A stretch of DNA of 64,000 bases from DASXMT01 sp035552655 (GCA_035552655.1 DASZLD010000202.1:12269-76268); one strand, 5' to 3'; shown: positions 42,558 to 52,635, counted from the stretch's first letter. Notes: generated from the sequence alone by a model not told the origin. Translations and numbers: made by a program.

Positions 42558-43454
42558 TCAGCGCGGTCGATCGCCGATGATGGTGGCCCGCTCCATGACG
42601 CGGCGTTGTGGCGCATAGTCGGACACGGCGTAGTGCTGGGTGCATCGGTTGTCCCAAAAGGCGACGGAGTCGGCCTCCCACCGGAAGCGGCACTGGTACT
42701 CGGGTATCCGGGCCTGGGCCGAGAGATGGGCCAGCAGCGCCGCGCTCTCGTCCGCCTCGAGTCCGACGATGTGGGTGGTGAAGACCTCGTTGACGTACAG
42801 GAGCCGTCGACCGGTTCGCGGGTGGGTGCGCACGATGGGATGTTCAGCGGGCGGATACTTCTCCCGCATCTCGCTGAGCTTGTCGGCGTCCATGCCCAAC
42901 CCGAACGATGCGGTGAAGTCGTGCACGGCACGGAGGCTCTCGATCCGCTGCTTGGTCTCGTCGTCCAGACATTGATAGGCCATGTACATGTCGGCCCACA
43001 ACGTGTCGCCGCCCCGTTGGGCCGGCGTGATGCAGCGCAGCACCGACCCCAGGGATGGCTCCAGTCGCCACGACACGTCGCTGTGCCAGATGTTCTCGTA
43101 CCCGCTCTCGTTCGGGCCCTTGTCGAACCGCACCACCTCGGGCACCTCGCCGGCGGGCAGGAAGGGGTGCACTTCGAGCTGGCCCCAGCAGCGGGCGAAG
43201 TCACGATGCTGACCACCGGTGATGTCCTGGTCGCGGAACCAGAGCACCTTCCATTCGAGCAAGGCCCTCTCGAGTTGAGCAAACAATTCGTGGTCGACCG
43301 GTGCTCCGATGTCCACCCCGCAGATCTCGGCCCCGATCGTCGGCCCGGCCGGCCGGACCGCGAAGCGGTCATAGGCAATCGGTGGGGCGTCGTCGCCCAA
43401 TCGGCTGAGGGGCCGAGCCCCGGCGACCAGGCCCGGTCGGATGGTGAAGGTCAT
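42558..43454 (-). CDS. TauD/TfdA-family alpha-ketoglutarate dioxygenase
   Basis: The 298-residue protein follows a near-perfect AAGGAG site. The Fe(II) ligands are His and Asp in NIWHSDVSWR and a distal His near CTQHYAV. Arg for 2-oxoglutarate binding lies in the same late region (PQRRVMERATI). GAEICGVDIGAPVDHELFAQ near the start is the classic TauD N-terminal pattern. Substrates of this family include taurine, alkyl sulfates and phenoxy acids. The start is 10 bp after the TetR gene end, so the regulator and enzyme are likely cotranscribed. Confidence 0.88.
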   Translation of the reverse strand: MTFTIRPGLVAGARPLSRLGDDAPPIAYDRFAVRPAGPTIGAEICGVDIGAPVDHELFAQLERALLEWKVLWFRDQDITGGQHRDFARCWGQLEVHPFLPAGEVPEVVRFDKGPNESGYENIWHSDVSWRLEPSLGSVLRCITPAQRGGDTLWADMYMAYQCLDDETKQRIESLRAVHDFTASFGLGMDADKLSEMREKYPPAEHPIVRTHPRTGRRLLYVNEVFTTHIVGLEADESAALLAHLSAQARIPEYQCRFRWEADSVAFWDNRCTQHYAVSDYAPQRRVMERATIIGDRPR

Positions 43455-43464
43455 ATCGATCTCC

Positions 43465-44163
43465 TTAGGGAGAGTGGTGGTCGAGGAGGCGAGTGGTCGA
43501 GGCGGAGACGGAGGCGTCGAGCAGGCCCGTCACTGCGTCACACAATCCGGCTGCGAGGACGGCGGGTGACCCGGCCTGGGGATGCCCGGCGTCGCGCCGC
43601 CGTTCGTATTCGGCCGTAGCCAGAATGGTCATGCGAATGGCGAGATCGATTCGCTGCCGGCGAATGGACGCGGGCAGGGAGTGCAGGTGGGCCTCCATCC
43701 CGGCGATCACCCGCCGCAGGCCGGTCATGACCCCCCGGTCGACGTCGGCCAACCGGGTCGTGGCCTCGGGATCGGCCGTGAACTCGGCCAGAAAGCGCCC
43801 GTACCAACTGGACCGGGGCTCCTCCCCCATGGCCTCGACCAGCGGTAGCACCAGCGCCTCGACCAGCGCGGTTACGTCCTCGCCCCTGCCGTCGGCTTCG
43901 GCCGCGTCCAGCCGGACCAGGCGCGCTTGGTTGATGGTGCCCATCCGGAGCTCGAAGATGGCGTCGATCAGCCCGTCCTTGGTGCCGAAGTGATATTGAG
44001 CCGCCGAGTTGTTGCGCGCCCCGGCCGCGCCGGCGGCCTCCCGGAGCGAGAGAGCGGCGATGCCCCGCTCACCCACCAACCGCTCCGCCGCCACCAGGAT
44101 CTGATGACGGGTGGCACTGCCTCGGGACTCAGGGGCGGTGCCCGCTCGGGGCTCAGGGGCCAT
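43465..44163 (-). CDS. TetR-family regulator, probably leaderless and autoregulated
   Basis: From ATG 44163 the protein has 232 residues; GTG at 44169 is an alternative. The N-terminal helix-turn-helix is RHQILVAAERLVGERGIAAL with LREAAGAAGARNNSAAQYHF, and the rest is a ligand domain. There is no Shine-Dalgarno site. Instead TAAACT sits six bases before the ATG, the spacing of an actinobacterial -10 box for a leaderless transcript. A perfect 10-bp palindrome overlaps it. The dioxygenase gene follows after 10 bp and a divergent MDR gene lies upstream, so these are its likely targets. Confidence 0.85.
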   Translation of the reverse strand: MAPEPRAGTAPESRGSATRHQILVAAERLVGERGIAALSLREAAGAAGARNNSAAQYHFGTKDGLIDAIFELRMGTINQARLVRLDAAEADGRGEDVTALVEALVLPLVEAMGEEPRSSWYGRFLAEFTADPEATTRLADVDRGVMTGLRRVIAGMEAHLHSLPASIRRQRIDLAIRMTILATAEYERRRDAGHPQAGSPAVLAAGLCDAVTGLLDASVSASTTRLLDHHSP

Positions 44164-44170
44164 ACCCACA

Positions 44171-44192
44171 GTTTAAGTCAGATGACTTAAAC
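44171..44192. promoter_or_regulatory. perfect TetR-type operator in a divergent promoter
   Basis: GTTTAAGTCA, GA, TGACTTAAAC: a 10-bp perfect inverted repeat. It overlaps the -10-like TAAACT of the leaderless TetR gene and lies about 92 bp before the divergent MDR reductase start. Length and symmetry are typical of TetR operators, and AT-rich DNA stands out in this GC-rich window. Confidence 0.8.
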
Positions 44193-44283
44193 ATGCAATG
44201 GACAGGCCGATCTACTCGGGTCCGGCCATCCGTTATGGTCGCCACCAACCCGGAAGGCAAGGCCACCAGGAGAGGAATTCACA

Positions 44284-45252
44284 GTGCTCGCAGTCTCGTG
44301 TGTCTCCCAGTCCGAGGACGACCCGCTGTCCGGTCTGGTCGTCGGCGACCAGCCGGAGCCCGAGCCCCGGGAGGGGTGGGTCCGAGTCTCATTGCGGGCC
44401 AGCGCCTTGAACCATCACGACCTCTGGTCATTGCGGGGTGTGGGCCTGGCTCCCGATCGCCTGCCCATGATCCTGGGCGGCGACGGCGCCGGCGTGCTCG
44501 ACAACGGTGACGAGGTCGTCGTCCATTCGGTGATCGGCGATCCGGCCGCCGGCGGCGGCGATGAGACCCTCGACCCGAAACGCACCCTGCTCTCCGAGCT
44601 CTACCCGGGAACCCTGGCCGAGGAAGTGTTGGTCCCCGAGCGCAACGTGGTGCCCAAGCCGGCGACGCTGTCGTTCGAGGAAGCGGCCTGTGTCCCCACC
44701 GCCTGGCTCACCGCCTACCGCATGCTCACCACGCGGTCGGGCCTGGAGGGGCCGGCCACCGTCCTCGTCCAGGGGGCCGGCGGGGGCGTTGCCACCGCAG
44801 CCATCATCCTGGCCAAGGCGCTCGGGCACACCGTCTATTGCACATCCCGCCACGCCTCCAAGCGCCGACAGGCAGAGGAGTGCGGTGCCGACGCTTCCTT
44901 CGAGACCGGCGCCCGGTTGCCCAGCAAGGTCGACGTGGTGGTGGAAACGGTGGGCCAGGCCACCTGGTCCCATTCCCTGCGGTCGCTACGGCCCGGAGGC
45001 CGGGTGGTGGTGAGCGGCGCCACCAGCGGCGCCAACCCGCCGGCCGACCTGAACCGGGTCTTCTTCTTGCAGCTGGAGGTGGTCGGTTCGACCATGGGCA
45101 CCCGTGACGAACTGGTCGATCTCCTGGCCCTGCTCGAGACGACCAGGGCTCGACCGGTCATCCAGGACGTCCGCCCCCTGGCCGATGCCCGCTCGGCCCT
45201 CCAGGAGATGGCGGATGGCGATGCCTTCGGGAAGTTCGTACTCAGCCCCTGA
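44284..45252 (+). CDS. MDR-family zinc-independent quinone-oxidoreductase-like enzyme
   Basis: GTG at 44284 follows GGAGAGG. The 322-residue protein has the MDR fold with NHHDLWSLRGVG, LGGDGAGVL, CVPTAWLTAYRML and the cofactor motif VQGAGGGVATAA. The structural-zinc Cys set is absent. It resembles zinc-independent NADPH quinone reductases and crotonyl-CoA-reductase-like proteins. The divergent placement from the TetR gene suggests it is controlled by that regulator. Confidence 0.8.
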   Translation: MLAVSCVSQSEDDPLSGLVVGDQPEPEPREGWVRVSLRASALNHHDLWSLRGVGLAPDRLPMILGGDGAGVLDNGDEVVVHSVIGDPAAGGGDETLDPKRTLLSELYPGTLAEEVLVPERNVVPKPATLSFEEAACVPTAWLTAYRMLTTRSGLEGPATVLVQGAGGGVATAAIILAKALGHTVYCTSRHASKRRQAEECGADASFETGARLPSKVDVVVETVGQATWSHSLRSLRPGGRVVVSGATSGANPPADLNRVFFLQLEVVGSTMGTRDELVDLLALLETTRARPVIQDVRPLADARSALQEMADGDAFGKFVLSP

Positions 45253-45268
45253 GCCGGGGGCGTCGGCC

Positions 45269-46264
45269 TCAGATCCCGGTGTGCTCGGCTCGGATCGGCT
45301 TGGGGTCGGGGACATGGGGCATCAGGGCGTTGGGTGGGATGGTGCCTAGCCGGCCGGCCTGGAAGTCGTCCATGGCCTCGGCGATCTCGGCTCGGGTGTT
45401 CATCACGAACGGACCGTAGTGCTCGACGTGCTCGCCGATGGGCTGACCGCCGAGCACCAGGATGTCCAAGTCGGACCGGTCGTCGGCCTGCACGCTGATC
45501 CAGTCTCCGGCGGCGAACGAGGCCAGCTGGCCGACCTGGATCGGCTGCCCGGCGGTGCCCGCCCGCCCCGATCCGGCCAGCACGTAGACCAAGGCATTGA
45601 ACGTGGCGTTCCAGGGCAGTCGGAGCTGCGCGCCGGGCGACACGGTTGCATGCATGAGGGCCATGGGCGTGTGCGTCGATCCGGGCCCGACGTGCCCGCC
45701 GACCTGGCCGGCGATCACCCGCACCAGGGCTCCCCCGTCGGGGGACGACAGCAGGGTCACGTCGTCGGCCTCCAGCCCTTGGTAGGCCGGGGGGATCAGC
45801 TTGTCCCTGGCCGGCAGGTTCACCCACAGCTGGATGCCATGGAACAGTCCCCCCGACACCACCAGGTCCTCCGGTGGCGTCTCGATGTGCAAGATGCCAC
45901 CTCCGGCCGTCATCCACTGGGTGGCCCCGTTGGTGATGAGGCCTCCTCCACCGTTCGAGTCCTGGTGGGCGAAGGTGCCATCGATCATGTAGGTCACCGT
46001 CTCGAACCCGCGGTGGGGGTGCCACGGTGTCCCCTTGGGCTCACCGGGCGCGTAGTCGACCTCGCCCATCTGGTCCATGTGCACGAAGGGATCGAGGTCG
46101 GACAAGGCCATCCCGGCAAACGCCCGTCGCACAGGAAATCCCTCCCCCTCCAGGCCGCCGGGCGCGGTGGTCACCGAGGCCAGCGGTCGTTCGAGCGCGG
46201 TGGCGGTGTCGGGTTCGGGGATCCGGGGCAGGGTGGACAGGTCGTCCACGGTCACAGCAGGCAT
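45269..46264 (-). CDS. pirin-family bicupin protein
   Basis: The 331-residue protein has the pirin N-terminal cupin: PWHPHRGFETVTYMIDG, then HQDSNG, GATQWMTAGGGILHIE with the metal-binding His and Glu. The C-terminal cupin (about 200-300) includes FVMNTRAEI. Pirins bind Fe(II); some are quercetinases, others are thought to sense redox state. The gene is the fifth in a leftward run that begins with encapsulated ferritin, with a 44-bp gap to the DksA-like gene. Confidence 0.87.
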   Translation of the reverse strand: MPAVTVDDLSTLPRIPEPDTATALERPLASVTTAPGGLEGEGFPVRRAFAGMALSDLDPFVHMDQMGEVDYAPGEPKGTPWHPHRGFETVTYMIDGTFAHQDSNGGGGLITNGATQWMTAGGGILHIETPPEDLVVSGGLFHGIQLWVNLPARDKLIPPAYQGLEADDVTLLSSPDGGALVRVIAGQVGGHVGPGSTHTPMALMHATVSPGAQLRLPWNATFNALVYVLAGSGRAGTAGQPIQVGQLASFAAGDWISVQADDRSDLDILVLGGQPIGEHVEHYGPFVMNTRAEIAEAMDDFQAGRLGTIPPNALMPHVPDPKPIRAEHTGI

Positions 46265-46308
46265 GGGGCCTCCTATCGCTCAGTCGTCTCAGGTGGGCGA
46301 GCCCGTCA

Positions 46309-46641
46309 TCATTCCCCGGCCTCCTCCACCGTGAGCTCGGCGGCCGGATCGGCTTCGAGTCGCTCCTCGGGTATGGGAAGGCCGCTTCGAATCGAACGAC
46401 CGAAGGTCCCATCGGCCAATCGCTGCTCGGCCCGACCAATGGCCTCCAGGCGCTGGCGGAGGCTGCCCGAGACGGTGTCGTCGGTTTCCTCGGCGGTCAG
46501 GCGTTCGGCCGGATCGCTCATGTCCCCGGTCTGGTTCGCCTCTGACCGGTCGTCACGTCCCGCCGCGTCGGTCTCGGTCAGAAGTCGTTCCACTCGGGCT
46601 CGCTCGGCGTCCAGCAGTGCTCGGGCTCGGTCGTCGTCCAC
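46309..46641 (-). CDS. DksA/TraR-like protein without zinc cysteines
   Basis: The 110-residue protein has the coiled-coil half of DksA (ARALLDAERARVERLLTETD, then SLRQRLEAIGRAEQRL) and the usual junction DGTFGRS. In normal DksA a CxxC pair follows in the DGTYGxCxxCG context and a second pair later; here those places hold Ser (GRSIRSGLPIPEERL) and Thr/Val, so no zinc finger can form. The 31-residue acidic stretch before the second helix is Glu/Asp-rich. It may bind RNA polymerase through the secondary channel as other DksA proteins do, but this is inferred. It follows the microprotein gene by 81 bp. Confidence 0.75.
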   Translation of the reverse strand: MDDDRARALLDAERARVERLLTETDAAGRDDRSEANQTGDMSDPAERLTAEETDDTVSGSLRQRLEAIGRAEQRLADGTFGRSIRSGLPIPEERLEADPAAELTVEEAGE

Positions 46642-46722
46642 TGGCTCTCCCCACTCGATGCGACGCGCTTCGTCTCTCTGGACCTTAGGACGGTGCCGTC
46701 CCCTTCGATGCCGCGCCGACGT

Positions 46723-46851
46723 TCAGTCGGCGTCACCCGCCCACGACGAGGGGGGATCGCTGGCCGGGAAGGACTCCTCGTCCGACTCCTCCACCGGGTC
46801 GGCCGGATCCTCGGAAGTGGGTGCTTCCTCCTCGTCGGGTTGGTCGGGCAT
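46723..46851 (-). CDS. 42-residue acidic SFPASDPP-motif microprotein, coupled to encapsulin
   Basis: The ATG at 46851 shares its A with the encapsulin stop (TGATG), so translation is coupled. The product is 42 residues, strongly acidic (about 14 Asp/Glu), with EESFPASDPPSSWAG near the end. Short bacterial proteins ending in a SFPASDPP motif are common but uncharacterised as far as I recall. It has no membrane segment, no Cys and no Lys or Arg. The gene is too short for most ORF callers. The role is unknown; its position suggests a link to the iron-storage compartment. Confidence 0.8.
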   Translation of the reverse strand: MPDQPDEEEAPTSEDPADPVEESDEESFPASDPPSSWAGDAD

Positions 46852-47654
46852 CAAGCGCTGAGCACCACCGCGGCGTCGGGTGAGGCGACATGAAAGCTGA
46901 AGCTCTCGACCAGGTAGAGGTGCACGTTGTCGGCATCGTGATGGTCGTAGCCGATGGAGAGGTCCTCACCCGACTCGAACAGGAAGTCTCCTCCCCGCAT
47001 GGACACCACCACCGCCCCCCGCACGCCGGGCGACCAGACGATCGGACCACCGAGGATCTGTCGAAGGTGGTCGAAGACGACCAGGCCACCGTGCTCGGTG
47101 GTCTCCACCACGCCGGTGTAGCCGTCGGGACCGAGGGCCAGGCCGTAGGGACCACCGATGCCCGCCGAGAGCAGGACTTCGACCGCCCTGGCCACCACGC
47201 TCGGATAGTTGGCGTAGTCGGCGCCCAGCGAGATAGGGGCATGGGGCGACGCTTCGGTCATGCCCACGATCCCGGCCTCACCCCATCCATGGATGACGGC
47301 CACGTTCTCGGCCATGGCTATCTGACGAGCGGCCTCGTCCAGGGCATCGAGATCGATGTCCAGCGCGCCCCGGTCGGCATCGAGCACTTCGTCCCGTGAG
47401 ACGGTGAAGTCAGCTCGCAGCTCGACGAGGGGCAGCACCCGGCGCTGGCGAGCGACCAGTCCCTCCGCCGGGGCCCCGTCGATGGACGTGGTCCGTCCCA
47501 GGTTGGTCGACGAGTGCTGCCAACCCAAGGGACCCGAGAAATCGGCCAGCTTGCGCCCGGCCAGGGCCGGCACCAATCGCTGGCGACCCTCCTCGTCGAT
47601 CTGGTCCCATCCGCTCTCGGTGATGGGGGCGTGGGAACGAAGTAGGTGGTTCAC
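46851..47654 (-). CDS. family 1 encapsulin shell protein
   Basis: GTG at 47654 overlaps the ferritin stop as GTGA, with AAGGGAGAG upstream. The 267-residue protein matches Linocin M18/CFP29 encapsulins: HLLRSHAPITESGWDQIDEE at the start, ARQRRVLPLVELRADFTVS, and a C-terminal SFSFHVASPDAAVVLSA. This phage-capsid-like (HK97-fold) protein should build a hollow shell of about 60 subunits that loads the ferritin-like cargo encoded just upstream. The upstream ORF extension to 47813 overlaps the ferritin gene and is not used. Confidence 0.92.
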   Translation of the reverse strand: MNHLLRSHAPITESGWDQIDEEGRQRLVPALAGRKLADFSGPLGWQHSSTNLGRTTSIDGAPAEGLVARQRRVLPLVELRADFTVSRDEVLDADRGALDIDLDALDEAARQIAMAENVAVIHGWGEAGIVGMTEASPHAPISLGADYANYPSVVARAVEVLLSAGIGGPYGLALGPDGYTGVVETTEHGGLVVFDHLRQILGGPIVWSPGVRGAVVVSMRGGDFLFESGEDLSIGYDHHDADNVHLYLVESFSFHVASPDAAVVLSA

Positions 47655-48022
47655 AGTGTCTCTCCCTTGAGTGAGCCGATGGAGAGGGAGCCGTCGCCGG
47701 GGCCCGACTCCCCACCCGCCTCGGCCTCTTTCTCCACTTCGGTGACCGGTTCGGTGGTGAACAGGTAGGTGCGTAGATGTTCGTCCAGTACGGGGTCGTG
47801 GCGGCGCAACCATTCCAAGGTCATGGCCGCGTGCTCCTTCTCCTCGTCCCGGTTGTGAGCCAGGACCGCGGCCAGCTCACCATCGGCGGTGGCGTCCACC
47901 CGCTGGTCGTACCAGTCGATGGCCTCGAGCTCCTCTTGCAGGGAGGTAATGGCGCGGTGTCGATCGATGGTCTGGGGCGACAGCTGATCTCCGGGCTCGT
48001 GCAGTCCGGCGCTCTGGGCCAT
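47651..48022 (-). CDS. encapsulated ferritin-like protein (EncFtn) with cargo-loading tail
   Basis: ATG at 48022 follows AAGGAGACG, giving 123 residues. The helical core has LQEELEAIDWYDQRVD and NRDEEKEHAAMTLEWLRRHD, where Glu and the ExxH pair match the ferroxidase residues of R. rubrum EncFtn. From about residue 95 the chain becomes Gly/Glu-rich and ends in GDGSLSIGSLKGETL; SLSIGSLKG is a classic encapsulin cargo-loading peptide. EncFtn decamers oxidise Fe(II) and pass iron into the shell. The gene begins the leftward operon and faces the aldo/keto reductase promoter. Confidence 0.92.
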   Translation of the reverse strand: MAQSAGLHEPGDQLSPQTIDRHRAITSLQEELEAIDWYDQRVDATADGELAAVLAHNRDEEKEHAAMTLEWLRRHDPVLDEHLRTYLFTTEPVTEVEKEAEAGGESGPGDGSLSIGSLKGETL

Positions 48023-48096
48023 GGTCACGTCTCCTTGGGTGTGGTCCGCCTGGTGCGTGTTCAACGTACCAGGAGGCTCCACGATATGGTCCAGCG

Positions 48097-49068
48097 ATGG
48101 ACTACACCCAACTCGGCCGCACCGGTCTCCGTGTCAGTCGCCTCTGTCTCGGCACCATGAATTTCGGACCCCAGACGGAGGAACCGGAGTCCTTCGCCAT
48201 CATGGATCGAGCCCACGACCTGGGGATCAATTTCTTCGACACGGCCAACGTCTATGGACAGACCAAGGGCCGGGGGGCGACAGAACAGATCGTCGGGCGC
48301 TGGATCAACCAGGGCGACGGGCGTCGGGAGCGCACGGTGCTGGCCACCAAGCTGTACGGCGACATGACCGAGTGGCCCAACGAGGGCCGGTTGTCGGCCC
48401 TCAACATTCGACGCGCCTGCGACGCTTCGCTGCAGCGGCTGCAGACCGACTACATCGACGTGTACCAGATGCACCACGTGGATCGGCTGACCCCGTGGGA
48501 CGAGATCTGGGAGGCCATGGAGGTCCTCCGCTACCAGGGCAAGATCCTCTATGTGGGCTCGTCCAACTTTGCCGGCTGGCACCTGGCCAAAGCCCAGGAG
48601 GCCGCGGCCCGGCGCAACCTGGTCGGTCTGGTCAGCGAGCAGTCCATCTACAACCTGTTGGTCCGGGACATCGAGTTGGAGGTCATACCGGCCGCCGTCG
48701 ACTACGGGCTGGGCATCATTCCCTGGTCGCCCCTCCAAGGAGGCCTTCTCGGTGGCGTGGTGGGCAAACAGCGCGACGGGAGCCGACGCAGCAACGAGCG
48801 GTCCCAGAAAGCAGTCGAAGCCCACCGGCCCCAGCTGGAAGAGTACGAGGCCTACTGCGAGGAGCTGGGCGAGGAGCCGGGCACGGTGGCGTTGGCCTGG
48901 CTGCTGACCCGACCCGGCGTCACCGGTCCCATCGTCGGGCCCCGCACCATGGAGCACCTGGAAGGGGCGGTGCGGGCCCTCGAGGTGACATTGAGCGCGG
49001 AGACCCTCGAACGCCTGGACCGGATCTTCCCAGGGCACAAGACCGCCCCGGAGGACTACGCCTGGTAG
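48097..49068 (+). CDS. aldo/keto reductase
   Basis: The 323-residue TIM-barrel protein begins MDYTQLGRTGLRVSRLCLGT, typical of the AKR family. The tetrad is visible: Asp in NFFDTANVYG, Tyr in the same motif, Lys in LATKLYG and His in QMHHVDR. GIIPWSPLQGGLL and LEGAVRALEV near the end bind NADP(H). Similar proteins reduce aldehydes and ketones (YghZ/Tas type). The gene is divergent from the encapsulated-ferritin operon with about 75 bp between starts. Confidence 0.88.
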   Translation: MDYTQLGRTGLRVSRLCLGTMNFGPQTEEPESFAIMDRAHDLGINFFDTANVYGQTKGRGATEQIVGRWINQGDGRRERTVLATKLYGDMTEWPNEGRLSALNIRRACDASLQRLQTDYIDVYQMHHVDRLTPWDEIWEAMEVLRYQGKILYVGSSNFAGWHLAKAQEAAARRNLVGLVSEQSIYNLLVRDIELEVIPAAVDYGLGIIPWSPLQGGLLGGVVGKQRDGSRRSNERSQKAVEAHRPQLEEYEAYCEELGEEPGTVALAWLLTRPGVTGPIVGPRTMEHLEGAVRALEVTLSAETLERLDRIFPGHKTAPEDYAW

Positions 49069-49110
49069 ACCAGTCCGACCCGTCCCGTGGGTGCGCCGAG
49101 AGCGCCGGGA

Positions 49111-50790
<1,680 letters not shown>

Positions 50791-50905
50791 ACCGACCAGT
50801 GTGGCGCGGCCGGGCCCCGGGGCGGAAAAAGGACCCGATCGGAGGGGCAGGAGTCGGACTTATGCTCCAGGGATCACCGCAGGGTGATCGGGGAGGAGCA
50901 AGCTG

Positions 50906-52591
50906 GTGACAGGCGATGACATGGCTCCGGCACACGATCCGAACCCGCAGTCCGATGATGTGAGCTCGCCCACCCTGACCGCGGCGGAGCTGGCCGAGCT
51001 GGCTCCCTTCGGGTACGAGCGGGCGGTGGAGGTCGGGGACACCCTATTCCGGGCGGGCGATGCCGGCTACGACTTCGCCGTCGTCCTCGAAGGAGAGGTC
51101 GAGGTGGTCCGACCGGACGACACCGGTGACGTGCTCATCGTGACCCACGGGCCGGGACGGTTTCTGGGCGAGCTGAGCCTGGTCACCGGCGAGCGGCCGT
51201 ACCTCACGGCCCGGGTTTCCCGCGCCGGCCGGGTTCTGGTCATCGAGCCCGACGCGTTCAAGCGGATGATGAGCTCCAAGCCGGACATCGCCGACGTCGT
51301 CTTCGGGGCCCTGGTCGCCCGGCGGGAACGGCTCCAGTCCGGTGAAGGGGCCCGAGCGGTTCGGATCATCGGCTCCCGCTTCTCGCCCCCGGCCATGGCC
51401 CTGCGGGTGTTCGCCGCCCAGAACCACCTGGTCCATTCCTGGATCGACCTCGAGGACGCCGACGACGTCGGCGTCCTCCTGGCCAGCATGGGTCTGCGTC
51501 CCGTCGACACCCCGGTGGTGGTCACGCCCACCACCACGCTGCGCCATGCCACCGTGGGCCAGTTCGCCGAGCTGCTGGGCCTCACCTATCAGCCCACTCC
51601 CGGCTTCACCTTCGACGTGGTGGTGGTGGGCACCGGACCGGCCGGTCTGGCCTCGGCCGTGTACGGCGCCTCGGAGGGCCTGTCCACGGTGTCGTTGGAT
51701 GCAGTGGGATCAGGAGGCCAGGCCGGGGCCAGCTCCCGCATCGAGAACTACGTGGGCTTCCCCAACGGGGTCTCGGGGGGAGATCTCACCGGGCGGGCTG
51801 CCATTCAGGCCCAGCGGCTCGGGGCCCGCCTCAACGCCCCCTGCGAAGTGACCGGGCTCCGCGTCGAGCACGGGTTCCACGTCCTGGTGCTGGCCGACGG
51901 CAGCGAGATCCCCACCCGCGCCGTCATCGTGGCCACCGGAGCGCGCTACCGGCGCCTGGCCGTGCCCGATCTCGAGCGGTTCGAGGGAGCCGGCGTCTAT
52001 TACGCGGCCACCGATCTCGAGGCCCGGGTCTGCGGCGGCCTCGAGGTCTTCGTGCTGGGCGGCGGCAACTCGGCCGGGCAGGCCGCCATCTATCTGGCCC
52101 AGCAGGGCAGCCACGTGTCGATCGCCATCCGGCGCGACGACCTGTCGGCCAGCATGTCGCACTACCTGATCGAGCGGATCGACGCCGACCCTCGGATCGA
52201 GGTGCTGACCTGCACCGAAGTACGAGGGCTGGCCGGCGACAGCCACCTCGAGCAGGTGACCGTCGAGCACACGGCCACCGGTGAGCTCCGGACGGTCCCG
52301 TGCGCCGGTCTGTTCTGCTTCATCGGGGCCGTCCCCGCCACCAACTGGCTGGGTGATGCCGTCGCCCTCGACGACAAGGGATTCGTGCTCACCGATCGCT
52401 CCCTGCCCGAGTCAGCCCTGTCCGATCCCGCCTTCGCCGGCCGGGCCCCCCTCCCGTTCGAGACCTCGGTGCCCGGTGTCTTCGCCGTGGGTGACGTCCG
52501 TCAGGGCTCCCTGAAGCGGGTGGCATCGGCGGTGGGCGAGGGATCGAGCGCCGTGCGATCGGTGCACGATCACCTGGCCACCTCGGCGTGA
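50906..52591 (+). CDS. cNMP-domain / Trx-like / TrxR-like flavoprotein without redox cysteines
   Basis: The 561-residue protein (GTG 50906; ATG 50921 is an alternative) has three parts. Residues 27-145 form a cyclic-nucleotide-binding beta-roll (FRAGDAGYDFAVVLEGEVEV, GRFLGELSLVTGERPYL). Residues 150-230 resemble a thioredoxin fold with RFSPPAMAL in place of CxxC. Residues 236-555 are a thioredoxin-reductase-like domain with VVVGTGPAGLASA and VFVLGGGNSAGQAA; where TrxR has CATC it reads YYAATD. So FAD and NAD(P) sites are kept but both active disulfides are gone. The UBP-type zinc finger gene follows after 44 bp and is probably its partner. Confidence 0.85.
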   Translation: MTGDDMAPAHDPNPQSDDVSSPTLTAAELAELAPFGYERAVEVGDTLFRAGDAGYDFAVVLEGEVEVVRPDDTGDVLIVTHGPGRFLGELSLVTGERPYLTARVSRAGRVLVIEPDAFKRMMSSKPDIADVVFGALVARRERLQSGEGARAVRIIGSRFSPPAMALRVFAAQNHLVHSWIDLEDADDVGVLLASMGLRPVDTPVVVTPTTTLRHATVGQFAELLGLTYQPTPGFTFDVVVVGTGPAGLASAVYGASEGLSTVSLDAVGSGGQAGASSRIENYVGFPNGVSGGDLTGRAAIQAQRLGARLNAPCEVTGLRVEHGFHVLVLADGSEIPTRAVIVATGARYRRLAVPDLERFEGAGVYYAATDLEARVCGGLEVFVLGGGNSAGQAAIYLAQQGSHVSIAIRRDDLSASMSHYLIERIDADPRIEVLTCTEVRGLAGDSHLEQVTVEHTATGELRTVPCAGLFCFIGAVPATNWLGDAVALDDKGFVLTDRSLPESALSDPAFAGRAPLPFETSVPGVFAVGDVRQGSLKRVASAVGEGSSAVRSVHDHLATSA

Positions 52592-52635
52592 TACCGGAGA
52601 CCACGTCGGCTTGCCGGGCCGCATAATCTGATCCC

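Noticed and set aside
42209..43378. 389-codon minus-strand ORF spanning the binding protein start and the dioxygenase gene
   Set aside because: Frame-shifted shadow of two well-supported genes with Arg/Ser/Pro-rich translation.
46851..47654. prophage capsid gene
   Set aside because: The HK97-like protein sits with an EncFtn cargo gene carrying a loading peptide and no phage genes are nearby, so it is an encapsulin.
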